Shown in pieces: positions 9,645 through 17,847 of a stretch of 64,000 nucleotides of DNA; the first letter of the stretch is position 1; each line of letters begins with the position of its first letter. The notes under the pieces are model-generated. The model saw only the letters and a program-made list of their open reading frames with translations. It did no database searches and had not been told where the DNA came from. The translations under genes were made by a program, and so were the position numbers. Source of the stretch: Chitinophagales bacterium (lineage in GTDB: Bacteria > Bacteroidota > Bacteroidia > Chitinophagales > Chitinophagaceae); the NCBI GenBank assembly GCA_017303415.1, contig JAFLBJ010000001.1:1178001-1242000 (forward strand), given 5' to 3'.

Positions 9645-10943
9645 ATGAAAACAATTGTACCCACAAGGATGCTCTCCTTTATTGTTGCAGTACTTGCAAC
9701 AGTATTAACCACCTCAAATATTTCGGGTCAAACCGTTAGTACCTCAAGTGAGTTGCTAACCAATGGTCTGCGCTTCGAAAACTATACGGTGCTCTCCGGG
9801 AATCCTGGTGATGAAGGAACCGTGTACAGTTTCCCCGATGTTTTCACCGATGTGGACGCTACTGTTACAATCGATAGCCTCGTGAATGGAGCCAGAGTGA
9901 ATAATATTGATGATAACTCCAATGGATTGGGCTATAAGGGTGCTTTTCAACCTTACATTCGTAGTGGTGGTGTGATCGGTTACTCTTATGTTGTCTTTAG
10001 TTTCCGCTTTTATAAGAAAGGCACAAACGAACCTGCCTCCCTTGACATCGTAAATGCTTCTGCACTTGATATTGATGGGAACCTTAACCTGAAGGAGTTT
10101 TGTGAAATTCGCATGGGTTCAGGCAGTACGGCCACCTATATGAGTACAGCTTCCGATTTGTCTGTATTGCAGATGCTCACAGGGCGTTTTAAAGGAGAGA
10201 ATATACTGGGTATTGAAAGATCTGGTATTGATACCGCTGCCTATTCCAACATGTTTACTTCAACGAATACCGGGATCACTGGATTTTCCGTGGCCTACGG
10301 TACAAATACTTTGATTCCCACCAGCGGCGCACGTCAGTTCAGCCTGTATATGAAAGGGTTTAACTACCCCGATGCAGCTACACTGCCCCTGGAACTGTTA
10401 AGCTTTGGCGCTATGCTGAAGAAGACCACAGTGGAACTGAACTGGATCACTCTTTGGGAAAAGAACCTGAGCCATTTTGAAATCGAGCGCAGCCTGGATG
10501 GCCGCACCTTTCAACAAGCGGGCCTGGTTTTCGGTGTAGGTAACTCAGATTTTAAGAGCAGCTATTCCTTTAAGAATAATATCAGCGAACTGGTTGCCCC
10601 CATCATCTACTATCGCTTGAAACTGGTTGACCAGGACGGTAGCTATGGATACTCCGATATCCGCGCTATCCGGATCAGCAGCAGCAAGAATGAAGTAATG
10701 ACGGTGATGGCCTATCCCAACCCCGTGGTGAACGAAGTAAAGATCACCATTCCTGATTCCTGGCAAGGCACAGAGGTAAAGTACGACCTGTTCAATGCCA
10801 ATGGTCGCGTGGTAAAATCCATCCGTAGCGCCAAAGCCAGCCAAACAGAAATGATCAATATGAGCGACCTGGGAAGAGGATTCTATGTACTGAAAGCCAG
10901 CAATGGTACCGAAGTCGCCCAACAAAAGATTATAAAGAACTAA
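9645..10943 (+). CDS. Secreted protein with T9SS type A sorting domain
   Basis: A 432-residue exported protein with a signal peptide ending near TSNISGQ. Residues 30-245 are a beta-rich domain with acidic patches such as DVFTDVDATVTIDS and ASALDIDGN, which could bind calcium; I do not recognise its family. A fibronectin-like module begins near 247 (ELNWITLWEKNLSHFEIERS). The sorting domain (about 355-432) opens with YPNPVVNEVKI and ends QQKIIKN. It is the closest relative in the window to the sorting domain of the gene at 7109 and shares its promoter block, suggesting a duplication that carried the control region. Confidence 0.85.
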   Translation: MKTIVPTRMLSFIVAVLATVLTTSNISGQTVSTSSELLTNGLRFENYTVLSGNPGDEGTVYSFPDVFTDVDATVTIDSLVNGARVNNIDDNSNGLGYKGAFQPYIRSGGVIGYSYVVFSFRFYKKGTNEPASLDIVNASALDIDGNLNLKEFCEIRMGSGSTATYMSTASDLSVLQMLTGRFKGENILGIERSGIDTAAYSNMFTSTNTGITGFSVAYGTNTLIPTSGARQFSLYMKGFNYPDAATLPLELLSFGAMLKKTTVELNWITLWEKNLSHFEIERSLDGRTFQQAGLVFGVGNSDFKSSYSFKNNISELVAPIIYYRLKLVDQDGSYGYSDIRAIRISSSKNEVMTVMAYPNPVVNEVKITIPDSWQGTEVKYDLFNANGRVVKSIRSAKASQTEMINMSDLGRGFYVLKASNGTEVAQQKIIKN

Positions 10944-11139
10944 GTGTACGGTATAGTATTTAAGTTTTGAGCCCTTTTACAAGCAACCAAAATCCACCAT
11001 ATCCCCTAAAAGAAACCTAAGCATGGTTCAACACAAAAGCATGGTTCGATAACGAGTAGTAGTAGTAACGATGCCGGTACCCTACGGCAAAATGTAAATA
11101 CTGATTGGATTAAGAATTTCACTTTTAGGGTATCAATAG

Positions 11140-11174
11140 AGACCGGGTATGTCTATACTCGGTCTATTTTTTTT
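11140..11174 (+). terminator. Probable intrinsic terminator
   Basis: An imperfect hairpin with arms AGACCGGGTAT and ATACTCGGTCT is followed by a run of eight T (11167-11174). It lies about 200 bases after the gene ending at 10943. Nothing recognisable lies between 10944 and 11139, apart from a short direct repeat AGCATGGTTC. Confidence 0.7.
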
Positions 11175-11341
11175 ACCAGGATTGGAGGATTGGAGGATTT
11201 GGGGATTTTAATAATTGGAGAGCTGGTAAAGCAATAATTTATTATATATCAATCCATTACAATTTATTTTGGCGAATGATAGTTATAATCTGAATCGCCA
11301 TAATTCCGAATCCTCAAATCCCCTAATCCAAAAATCCTGGT
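11175..11341. repeat. Intergenic inverted repeat, ATTGGAGG family
   Basis: The left arm at 11175-11207 is built of short units around GGATTGGAGGATTTGG. Its reverse complement is at 11309-11341 (AATCCTCAAATCCCCTAATCC type). They are separated by about 100 bases of A+T-rich sequence. The right arm ends immediately before the promoter of the TonB-receptor gene. It has the same architecture as the other repeat families in this window but an unrelated sequence. Confidence 0.75.
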
Positions 11342-11347
11342 TTGCAT

Positions 11348-11378
11348 TTGGTTTATATCATAAACTACTTTACATTTG
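11348..11378 (+). promoter_or_regulatory. Promoter of the TonB-dependent receptor gene
   Basis: TTG at 11348-11350 and a perfect -7 TACATTTG at 11371-11378 are separated by 20 bases. The ATG at 11399 follows about 20 bases further on, which supports that start over an in-frame ATG at 11342 that would lie upstream of the transcript start. Confidence 0.65.
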
Positions 11379-11398
11379 TCTCCACAACTGCTATTTTT

Positions 11399-13648
11399 AT
11401 GAAATCTGTCTTTGTTGCTGTGCTGACAATTTTATCCCTATCCCTTCAGGCGCAAACGCTGGTGAAAGGACGTGTAATGGAGAAGAAAAAACCGATTGAA
11501 GGAGCGAGTGTGGCGCTGAAAGACACTTACGATGGTGCCACCACGGATAAAGAAGGTTATTTCCGGTTCCGGACCACCGAAAAGGGCGTTTTTATTCTGA
11601 CGATTACTTCGATGGGATACAAACCATTTGAGCAAAGCATTGAGTTAAAAGCCGGAGACTCCGTAGAAGTGAATGCACTCCTCAAGGAAGAGATCACCGA
11701 ATTAACAGCTGTGACCGTTACAGCGGGCACCTTTGAGGCCAGTGACAAGAAAAAGGTGACCGTTTTGAGTTCCATTGATATTGTGACCACTGCCAGTGGA
11801 AATGGAGATGTAACCGAAGCCCTGAAATCGCTTCCCGGTGCCCAACAGGTAGGGGAGAGTGAAGGTTTGTTCGTACGCGGTGGTACCGCACAGGAAACCA
11901 AGATTTTCATTGATGGTACGCTGGTCAATAATTTCTTTTTCAGCAGCATGCCCAATATTGCCGCCAGGGGTCGTTTTTCTCCCTTCCTGTTTAAAGGAAC
12001 GGTCTTTAGCACAGGTGGTTATTCCGCTTTATATGGACAGGCCCTTTCCTCGGCCCTTATTCTTGAAACCATTGATTTTCCCGATCAGTCAGCAGCCAAC
12101 CTGGGTGTTTCAGTAATTGGTTTGAGTGGTGGGTTTCAGCAACTGGCCAAGGATAAGAATTCATCCTGGGGGTTGAACTACAGCTATAGCAATCTGGCTC
12201 CGGCCTTTGCCGTCATCAAACAAAACCAGGATTATTTCCAGATCCCGGTGTTTCATGGCGCCGATGGTAATTTTCGTATCAAGACTTCCAAAACAGGTAT
12301 TTTAAAATATTACACTACCCTTAGCACCAGTAAACTGGGCTTTACCACCAACAGCATTGATTCGGTAGGGTATAAGGACCTGTTTGGACTCGAGAATTTC
12401 AACGTTTACCATAACCTGGCCTGGAAAGAAAAACTGGGACGAAAATGGAAGATCGACATTGGTACTTCTTATACCAATAATAAGGATGATATCAATAGTG
12501 GCATGCGCGATGCGCAGGACAAGGATATCCTTTTGACAGGGCTTGAGTTCAAAGATTATCAATTGAAACTTCGGGGTAATTATTTCAATGCAAAAGTAGT
12601 GTTGGAAAAAAGACTGGTGGGTCTGTCAGCTCTTCGTTTTGGTTCCGAATACAACCATTCCACCGATAAAACAACCTATACAGACTTTAACGGCAATAAA
12701 TACCCGGGAACTATTTCTGAGAACCTGAATGCGCTTTTTGCCGAAGCAGATATTTATATTACCAATGCCATTGCAGCCAAAGTGGGTTCAAGAATGGAAC
12801 ATTCTTCCCTGATCGATAAAACAAACCTTGCCCCCCGGGTATCACTTGCCTATAAAACGGGTAAACAAAGCCAGGCTTCTATTGCCTATGGATTGTTTTT
12901 CCAAACACCCGAGAACCGCAACCTGCCTTCTGCCTTTCCGCTTACCTTTTCAAGGGCAGCCCATTATATCGCCCAGTATCAAAAGGTGACCTCTGACCGT
13001 ACACTTCGTGCCGAGTTATTTTATAAAAAATATGATGACCTGGTAAAAACCGGTCTAGGTAGTGGCAGTCAGTTCCAGGCACTTAACAATGAAGGTTTTG
13101 GAGATGCAAAAGGCTTTGACTTCTTCTGGCGGGATAAAAAATCCATTCCCAATGTAGATTACTGGATCTCCTATTCTTATCTGGATACAAAGCGGGACTA
13201 TCTCAATTTTCCCGGTGCCATCACCCCCAATTTTGCCGCCAAGCATACGGCTTCCTTTATTATCAAGAAGTTTGTGACCAAGTTAAAGACCCAGTTCAAC
13301 GGGGCCTATAATTTCGCCACCGGCCGCCCCTACTATAATATCGCTTATGATGGTCAGAACAATAAGTTCAATATCACCGATCAGGGAAAGACACCGGCTT
13401 ATCACAATTTCAGCTTTAGCATGAATTTCCTGCCAAATATTGGTAAGGAAAAAGCCAAATCATTCCCGGTTTATGTACTTTCCATTAGCAACCTTTTTAA
13501 CGTGCGGCAGGTCTTTGGATATCAGTACTCCTATAACGGGATTCGGAAACAACCGATTCTGCCTACTTCAAGGATGTTTGTTTTCATAGGGGCTTTCATC
13601 AGCTTTGGTGTGGACAGAACGGATGATGTTATTAATAGTAATTTATAA
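11399..13648 (+). CDS. TonB-dependent receptor with carboxypeptidase-regulatory-like domain
   Basis: A 749-residue outer-membrane receptor. The signal peptide (MKSVFVAVLTILSLSLQAQ) is followed by a regulatory-like beta-sandwich (about 20-105; GRVMEKKKPIEGASVALKDT), a plug domain (about 110-225; LKSLPGAQQVGESEGLFVRGG) and a C-terminal 22-strand barrel ending in an amphipathic strand with aromatic residues. It is shorter than SusC-type receptors and has no SusD partner beside it, so import of a metal complex or small peptide is more likely than glycan import. The ligand cannot be told from sequence. The TPR-like secreted protein 76 bases downstream is probably co-transcribed. Confidence 0.85.
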   Translation: MKSVFVAVLTILSLSLQAQTLVKGRVMEKKKPIEGASVALKDTYDGATTDKEGYFRFRTTEKGVFILTITSMGYKPFEQSIELKAGDSVEVNALLKEEITELTAVTVTAGTFEASDKKKVTVLSSIDIVTTASGNGDVTEALKSLPGAQQVGESEGLFVRGGTAQETKIFIDGTLVNNFFFSSMPNIAARGRFSPFLFKGTVFSTGGYSALYGQALSSALILETIDFPDQSAANLGVSVIGLSGGFQQLAKDKNSSWGLNYSYSNLAPAFAVIKQNQDYFQIPVFHGADGNFRIKTSKTGILKYYTTLSTSKLGFTTNSIDSVGYKDLFGLENFNVYHNLAWKEKLGRKWKIDIGTSYTNNKDDINSGMRDAQDKDILLTGLEFKDYQLKLRGNYFNAKVVLEKRLVGLSALRFGSEYNHSTDKTTYTDFNGNKYPGTISENLNALFAEADIYITNAIAAKVGSRMEHSSLIDKTNLAPRVSLAYKTGKQSQASIAYGLFFQTPENRNLPSAFPLTFSRAAHYIAQYQKVTSDRTLRAELFYKKYDDLVKTGLGSGSQFQALNNEGFGDAKGFDFFWRDKKSIPNVDYWISYSYLDTKRDYLNFPGAITPNFAAKHTASFIIKKFVTKLKTQFNGAYNFATGRPYYNIAYDGQNNKFNITDQGKTPAYHNFSFSMNFLPNIGKEKAKSFPVYVLSISNLFNVRQVFGYQYSYNGIRKQPILPTSRMFVFIGAFISFGVDRTDDVINSNL

Positions 13649-13724
13649 TCTTTGTTTTCCGCGGCGATCGCGGCGGGAAATTTCCTTAAACAATCAATCA
13701 ATATTTACCAATAAACAAATGATC

Positions 13725-14384
13725 ATGAAAAAGTTGCTCTCCTTCTTCCTGCTTGTTGCCACCTTTGCTTCTGCTCAGGCTCAGATGCCCGAGAAGTTTG
13801 TCAAGGCCATGGAATCCAAAGTTGCACTCATTGATTCCACCAATTCCGCAGCCGGCTTCATTGAACTGGCCAACTCCTTTGAGCGTATCGCCAATGCCGA
13901 AAAAAATCAGTGGCTTCCTTACTATTACGCGGCTTTGTGTAATGTAATGTCGGGTTATTTTTCTATGGGTGATAACCCGATGGGTGCCAGTGCAGACAAG
14001 ATTGACCCCTTAGCCGACAAGGCCAAAGAATTATTGGACAAGGCTGAAGCGTTGGAGAAAGATAATTCTGAGATCTACCTCGTGCGTAAGATGGTCCACA
14101 GCCTTCACATGATGGGTAGCCCTATGCAGCGTTATATGACGGATGGACCGGCGGCCACATCAGCACTTGAAATGGCCAAGAAATTAAACCCTGACAATCC
14201 CCGTATCTATCTTCAGGAAGCGCAGGACAAATACCATACCCCTGAACAGTATGGTGGAAGTAAGGAAGAAGCCAAGCGTTTGTTTGAAAAGGCGGTGAAG
14301 CAATATGAGATATTTAAGCCTGCCAGTTCCATTCATCCGAATTGGGGACTTACTCAGGTCAAGTTCTTTCTTTCTCAATATTAA
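13725..14384 (+). CDS. Secreted TPR-like protein
   Basis: A 219-residue exported protein with signal peptide MKKLLSFFLLVATFASAQAQ. The body is helical with spaced repeats typical of tetratricopeptide folds (WLPYYYAALCNVMSGYF, AKELLDKAEALEKDNSEIYLVRKMVH, SALEMAKKLNPDNPRIYLQEA). I chose the ATG at 13725 because it gives the standard signal peptide; MI- two codons earlier is equally possible. It sits between the TonB receptor and a membrane-protein/regulator pair. A GC-rich hairpin at about 13655-13683 separates it from the receptor gene and may attenuate read-through. Function unknown; probably periplasmic. Confidence 0.75.
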   Translation: MKKLLSFFLLVATFASAQAQMPEKFVKAMESKVALIDSTNSAAGFIELANSFERIANAEKNQWLPYYYAALCNVMSGYFSMGDNPMGASADKIDPLADKAKELLDKAEALEKDNSEIYLVRKMVHSLHMMGSPMQRYMTDGPAATSALEMAKKLNPDNPRIYLQEAQDKYHTPEQYGGSKEEAKRLFEKAVKQYEIFKPASSIHPNWGLTQVKFFLSQY

Positions 14385-14398
14385 TAATACAACGAACC

Positions 14399-15067
14399 AT
14401 GGAGGATAAAAAGCTGACCGAAAAGGAAAGCCTTGATCTCATCACCCAGATGATCAACAAGGCCAAGGATTCTGTACACGATACGGGGATCACCGCCATC
14501 ATGTGGGGGGCGGTGATAGCCATATGCTCCCTTGTACGGTTGGCTGAAATCAGGTATGGTTTCCGTTTGCCCTTTAACATTTACCTGCTGACCGCTGTGG
14601 CCGTCATTCCTACCATTATCATCAGTGTTCGGGAAAAAAAGGCACGGAAAGTAAAGGTCTATGGGGAAGATTTCAACGAATACCTTTGGATATCCTTTGG
14701 CATCGCCATATTCCTGATATCGCTTATCAACGCCAAGATAGGCGCAGATATCCGGCCGATGATAGCGGAGTATAAAAGTGTTACCGGAAAAGAATCTCCA
14801 TTCAATTATTATGAGTATATATCCAGCTTCTTTCTGATGCTTTATGGCCTGCCCACCTTTGTATCTGGAGCCTGTATGAAGTTCAGGCCAATGGTCATCG
14901 GAGGTATCTTTTGCTGGGTTTGCGCCGTGATCGCACTGTATTCCAATGGACAGATCGACCTGCTTCTTACGGCAGTATCGGCTATCCTTGCCTGGCTTAT
15001 ACCAGGGATCATTTTGGAAAGAGAACACCGAAAAGCAAAACAAGCCTTAAAGCCCACGCATGTTTAA
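14399..15067 (+). CDS. Integral membrane protein of unknown function
   Basis: A 222-residue protein with six predicted hydrophobic helices after a charged N-terminus (MEDKKLTEKESLDLITQMINKAKD). I chose the ATG at 14399, 14 bases after the preceding gene, because the family-like N-terminal amphipathic helix starts there; an in-frame ATG at 14342 lies inside the upstream gene. The 3' end overlaps the winged-helix gene by eight bases, a strong sign of translational coupling. Such membrane protein/HTH pairs in Bacteroidota are often autoregulated, but here that is inference. Confidence 0.7.
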   Translation: MEDKKLTEKESLDLITQMINKAKDSVHDTGITAIMWGAVIAICSLVRLAEIRYGFRLPFNIYLLTAVAVIPTIIISVREKKARKVKVYGEDFNEYLWISFGIAIFLISLINAKIGADIRPMIAEYKSVTGKESPFNYYEYISSFFLMLYGLPTFVSGACMKFRPMVIGGIFCWVCAVIALYSNGQIDLLLTAVSAILAWLIPGIILEREHRKAKQALKPTHV

Positions 15068-15350
15068 GGACCTGGATCCCATATTACATTCTCAGCTCAG
15101 GCTTGCGGTCATTTCCCTTTTGATCGGGGTAAAAGAGGCAGAATTCACGTTTCTGCGCGAAAAAACCAATTCGACCGCCGGAAACCTGAGTGTACAGATC
15201 CAGAAGCTAAAAGACGCCGGGTATATCGAAGTAACCAAACAATTTAAAGACAATTACCCGCAAACGCTTTGTAAGATCACCCCAAAGGGCGTAGAGGCGT
15301 TTGAGGAGTATGTGACGAGTTTGAAGAGTTATTTGGAACATGGTGCGTGA
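15060..15350 (+). CDS. Winged-helix transcriptional regulator (HTH_34-like)
   Basis: A 96-residue single-domain DNA-binding protein. The pattern LDPILHSQLRLAVISLLIG, then FLREKTNSTAGNLSVQIQKLKDAGYIEV, then TLCKITPKGVEAFEEYVTSLKSYL matches small MarR/ArsR-like winged-helix regulators (PF13601 type), with the recognition helix around residues 40-56. It has no ligand domain. It overlaps the preceding membrane-protein gene by eight bases and probably regulates that operon. Its TGA stop lies inside the first GTGAGAC unit of the following repeat. Confidence 0.82.
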   Translation: MFKDLDPILHSQLRLAVISLLIGVKEAEFTFLREKTNSTAGNLSVQIQKLKDAGYIEVTKQFKDNYPQTLCKITPKGVEAFEEYVTSLKSYLEHGA

Positions 15351-15495
15351 GACGTGAGACGTGAGACGTGAGTCGTGAAACGTGAAACGTCAATCGTGAA
15401 TCGGGAACGCAGGCCATTCCCTTTTTACGTCTCACGTTTCACGACTCACGTCTCACATCTCACATCTCACGATTCACCTCTCACGACTCACGTCA
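15345..15495. repeat. GTGAGAC-family inverted repeat, locus 1
   Basis: The left arm (15345-15404) is made of 7-bp units such as GTGAGAC, GTGAGTC and GTGAAAC. The loop (15405-15426) is about 20 bases. The right arm (15427-15495) holds the reverse-complement units (GTCTCAC, GACTCAC). The stop codon of the upstream gene is part of the first unit, and the -7 element of the next gene begins nine bases after the right arm. Confidence 0.9.
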
Positions 15496-15503
15496 ATCTT
15501 CCG

Positions 15504-15511
15504 TAACTTTG
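15504..15511 (+). promoter_or_regulatory. -7 element TAACTTTG for the ABC transporter operon
   Basis: It matches TAnnTTTG. The corresponding -33 region falls inside the repeat arm. The transcript would begin about 15515, which rules out an in-frame TTG at 15509 and supports the ATG at 15524. Confidence 0.6.
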
Positions 15512-15523
15512 CCTAATACACAC

Positions 15524-16240
15524 ATGTCCGACATCATCCGGGTACAGCACCTAAGCAAACAATTCGATGAAATAAAAGCCGTAGACGACCTGTCCTTTAC
15601 GGTCAAACAAGGCTGTGTACACGGTTTTTTAGGGCAAAACGGAGCCGGCAAATCCACTACCATCCGTATGCTCCTCACCCTGATCAGACCCACTGAGGGG
15701 GAGATCGAAATTTTCGGGTTGCCTCTTTCCCGTAACCGTCGCCAGATACTTCGCCGGATCGGTGCGGTGATCGAGAAACCGGATCTCTACAAATACCTTT
15801 CCGCTTACGATAATATCCGCCTGTTTGCCCGTTTAAGCGGGATCAACCCGGAACGCTCCCGGTTGATGGATCAATTGGACCGGGTAGGGCTTTCCGCCCG
15901 GGCACAAAGCAAAGTGCATACCTTTTCCCAGGGAATGAAACAACGGTTGGGGCTGGCCATTGCACTGGTGCATAACCCCGACCTGGTGATACTCGACGAA
16001 CCGGTCAATGGACTTGATCCGCAGGGAATCGCCGATATACGCAACCTCATCCTCCACCTGAGCCGGGATGAGGGGAAGACAATATTTGTATCCTCCCACC
16101 TTCTTTCTGAAATGGAAATGATCGCTGATGATATGCTGATCATTGACAAAGGGCGGAAGGTTGTGGAAGGGCCTGTTCAGGAATTACTCACCCCGGAGAA
16201 AAGAAGCCTGGAAGATTATTTCTTATCCTTAACCCGCTGA
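15524..16240 (+). CDS. ABC transporter ATP-binding protein
   Basis: A 238-residue cytoplasmic ATPase of an ABC-2 type exporter. Visible motifs are Walker A GQNGAGKSTT (about 38-47), a signature in the HTFSQGMKQRLGLAIAL stretch, Walker B LVILDEPVNGLD, and the switch histidine in FVSSHLL. The N-terminus and the EKRSLEDYFLSL tail match the CcmA/NatA-like subfamily often called gliding-motility or bacitracin-type transporters. The permease starts four bases after its stop, and a LolA-like protein follows. Confidence 0.93.
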   Translation: MSDIIRVQHLSKQFDEIKAVDDLSFTVKQGCVHGFLGQNGAGKSTTIRMLLTLIRPTEGEIEIFGLPLSRNRRQILRRIGAVIEKPDLYKYLSAYDNIRLFARLSGINPERSRLMDQLDRVGLSARAQSKVHTFSQGMKQRLGLAIALVHNPDLVILDEPVNGLDPQGIADIRNLILHLSRDEGKTIFVSSHLLSEMEMIADDMLIIDKGRKVVEGPVQELLTPEKRSLEDYFLSLTR

Positions 16241-16244
16241 ACCC

Positions 16245-17129
16245 ATGTTTCTGAACCTGCTGCGTATTGAATTATATAAAATATTCCGCAAGCCACGGAC
16301 CTATATCGCGTTTGGGGCCATTGCCGTCATGATCCTGCTGATTCAGTTTGCGATCAAGGTTCAGGGAAAAGAATTGATCCAATTCTTTCTCGGCAGCCAG
16401 GATGCTACTTTTGAATATGAAGAAGGCAAGATCCTGAATGGCTACTTCGTCTGCTTTTTTATCCTGAATACTTTATTGATCCATGTACCGCTGCTCGTAG
16501 CCCTTATTGCCGGTGACCTGGTAGCCGGAGAGGCCAATATGGGTACCCTGCGTTTGTTGGTGACCAAACCGATTTCCAGGGAGACGCTCATGCTCTCCAA
16601 GTTCTCCGCTTCGGTGGTGTATGTGATGATGCTCCTGTTATGGATGGCTGTGTTGGCCCTGCTGGGAAGCATTTTCCTTTTTGGCACCAATGATCTGGTG
16701 GTAATAAAGGAGACAGGATTTCAAATCATCCAGTCAAGTGATGTGCTCTGGCGCTTTTTTGCGGCCTTTGGTTTTGCCACTCTGGCCCTGATCTGTATCG
16801 CAGCGCTGGCTTTTATGCTTTCTGTATTTGCCGAAAATTCTATTGGCCCCATTGTGGCTACGGTCTGTGTGGTGATCGTTTTTACCATCATTCAGCAATT
16901 ACAAGTACCCATGTTTCAGGAGTATGCCGCTCCATATCTGTTTACCACCCATATGCTGGGCTGGAAGGGCTTTTTCTATGTGATGGCCACTCCCGAGAAT
17001 CAATCCATTCCCGGATCAGTGGAAAATCCCTGGGCTATGGTAAAAAGTGGATTGGTTTTAACACTTTATACGCTATTGTTCCTGGGGGTAGGTGTAATTT
17101 CATTTAAACGAAAAGACATTCTGAGTTGA
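16245..17129 (+). CDS. ABC-2 type transporter permease
   Basis: A 294-residue membrane protein with six hydrophobic helices. The first is preceded by the typical cytoplasmic start FLNLLRIELYKIFRKPRTYIAFGA. The motif GDLVAGEANMGTLRLLVTKPISRETLMLSK is the coupling segment characteristic of ABC-2 permeases. It follows its ATPase by four bases and precedes the LolA-like gene by one, so the three form an operon. The substrate is unknown; the LolA-like partner hints at lipid or lipoprotein traffic, but this is inference. Confidence 0.9.
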   Translation: MFLNLLRIELYKIFRKPRTYIAFGAIAVMILLIQFAIKVQGKELIQFFLGSQDATFEYEEGKILNGYFVCFFILNTLLIHVPLLVALIAGDLVAGEANMGTLRLLVTKPISRETLMLSKFSASVVYVMMLLLWMAVLALLGSIFLFGTNDLVVIKETGFQIIQSSDVLWRFFAAFGFATLALICIAALAFMLSVFAENSIGPIVATVCVVIVFTIIQQLQVPMFQEYAAPYLFTTHMLGWKGFFYVMATPENQSIPGSVENPWAMVKSGLVLTLYTLLFLGVGVISFKRKDILS

Positions 17130-17130
17130 T

Positions 17131-17823
17131 ATGAAAAAAATTGTGCTTTTAATAAGTGGCCTGATGTGTATGCTTTCTGGTTTTGCCCAGGAAGATGCCA
17201 GTGCTTTGCTGGAAAAGATCAAAACAAAATACAACCAGGTAAAGGATTATGAAGCAACGGGGAAGATGAAGACCAATGTGATCTTTATCAAAGCCCCTTT
17301 GGCAGATATCCGGGTGTTCTACAAAAATCCGGACAAGATCAAGATCAAAAATGAATCGGGTGTTTCCTTTGTACCCAAAGGATCGGTAAATATCAATATG
17401 GGGAATATTTTTACCCTGGCCAATTACACAGCCATTGATGCTGGTACTGAGACATTGAATGGGAAGAAAGTGCGACTGGTAAAAGTGTTGCCGGATGGTG
17501 AAACAGGCGAGATCGTTCTGTCCACCTTATATATCGATGAGGCGGCTATGCTGGTGGTTAAGTCAAAAACTACTACGCGGGAAAATGGGACCTATGAGTT
17601 AGATATGAGTTATGGGAAATATGCCTCCTATGGTTTGCCCGATAAGGTAAAATTCACCTTCAATACCAAAGAGTACAAACTACCTAAGGGAGTAACATTT
17701 GACTACGACAATGGCTCTTCAGAAAAGGAAAAAGAGGCCACCGCAAATAAAAAAGGAACAGTGGAGATCACCTACACTTCCTATTCCATTAATAAAGGGT
17801 TGAAGGACGAGGTGTTTAAGTGA
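17131..17823 (+). CDS. LolA-like outer membrane lipoprotein-sorting protein
   Basis: A 230-residue periplasmic protein with signal peptide MKKIVLLISGLMCMLSGFAQ. The body shows the LolA/LolB-like pattern: an opening helix (ASALLEKIKTKYNQVKDYEATGKMK), strands such as IRVFYKNPDKIKIKNESG, and a later VKSKTTTRENGTYELDMSYGKY segment. These proteins form an open beta-barrel that carries hydrophobic ligands. It is translationally linked to the ABC permease (one base between stop and start), which suggests that the three act on the same substrate. It could also bind a non-lipoprotein lipid. Confidence 0.78.
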   Translation: MKKIVLLISGLMCMLSGFAQEDASALLEKIKTKYNQVKDYEATGKMKTNVIFIKAPLADIRVFYKNPDKIKIKNESGVSFVPKGSVNINMGNIFTLANYTAIDAGTETLNGKKVRLVKVLPDGETGEIVLSTLYIDEAAMLVVKSKTTTRENGTYELDMSYGKYASYGLPDKVKFTFNTKEYKLPKGVTFDYDNGSSEKEKEATANKKGTVEITYTSYSINKGLKDEVFK

Positions 17824-17830
17824 ATTTGAG

Positions 17831-17846
17831 TTCACCGCAGAGAACA
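17831..17846. repeat. Fragment of the CGCAGAGA-family repeat
   Basis: The 16 bases TTCACCGCAGAGAACA match the outer end of the 40-base arms at 30121 and 30306. It is a single arm with no partner, wedged between two convergent gene ends, and looks like a remnant. Confidence 0.5.
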
Positions 17847-17847
17847 A

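Noticed and set aside
10944-11139. Possible small RNA or tRNA in the gap before the terminator at 11140
   Set aside because: No cloverleaf or conserved promoter was found; only a short direct repeat AGCATGGTTC is present.
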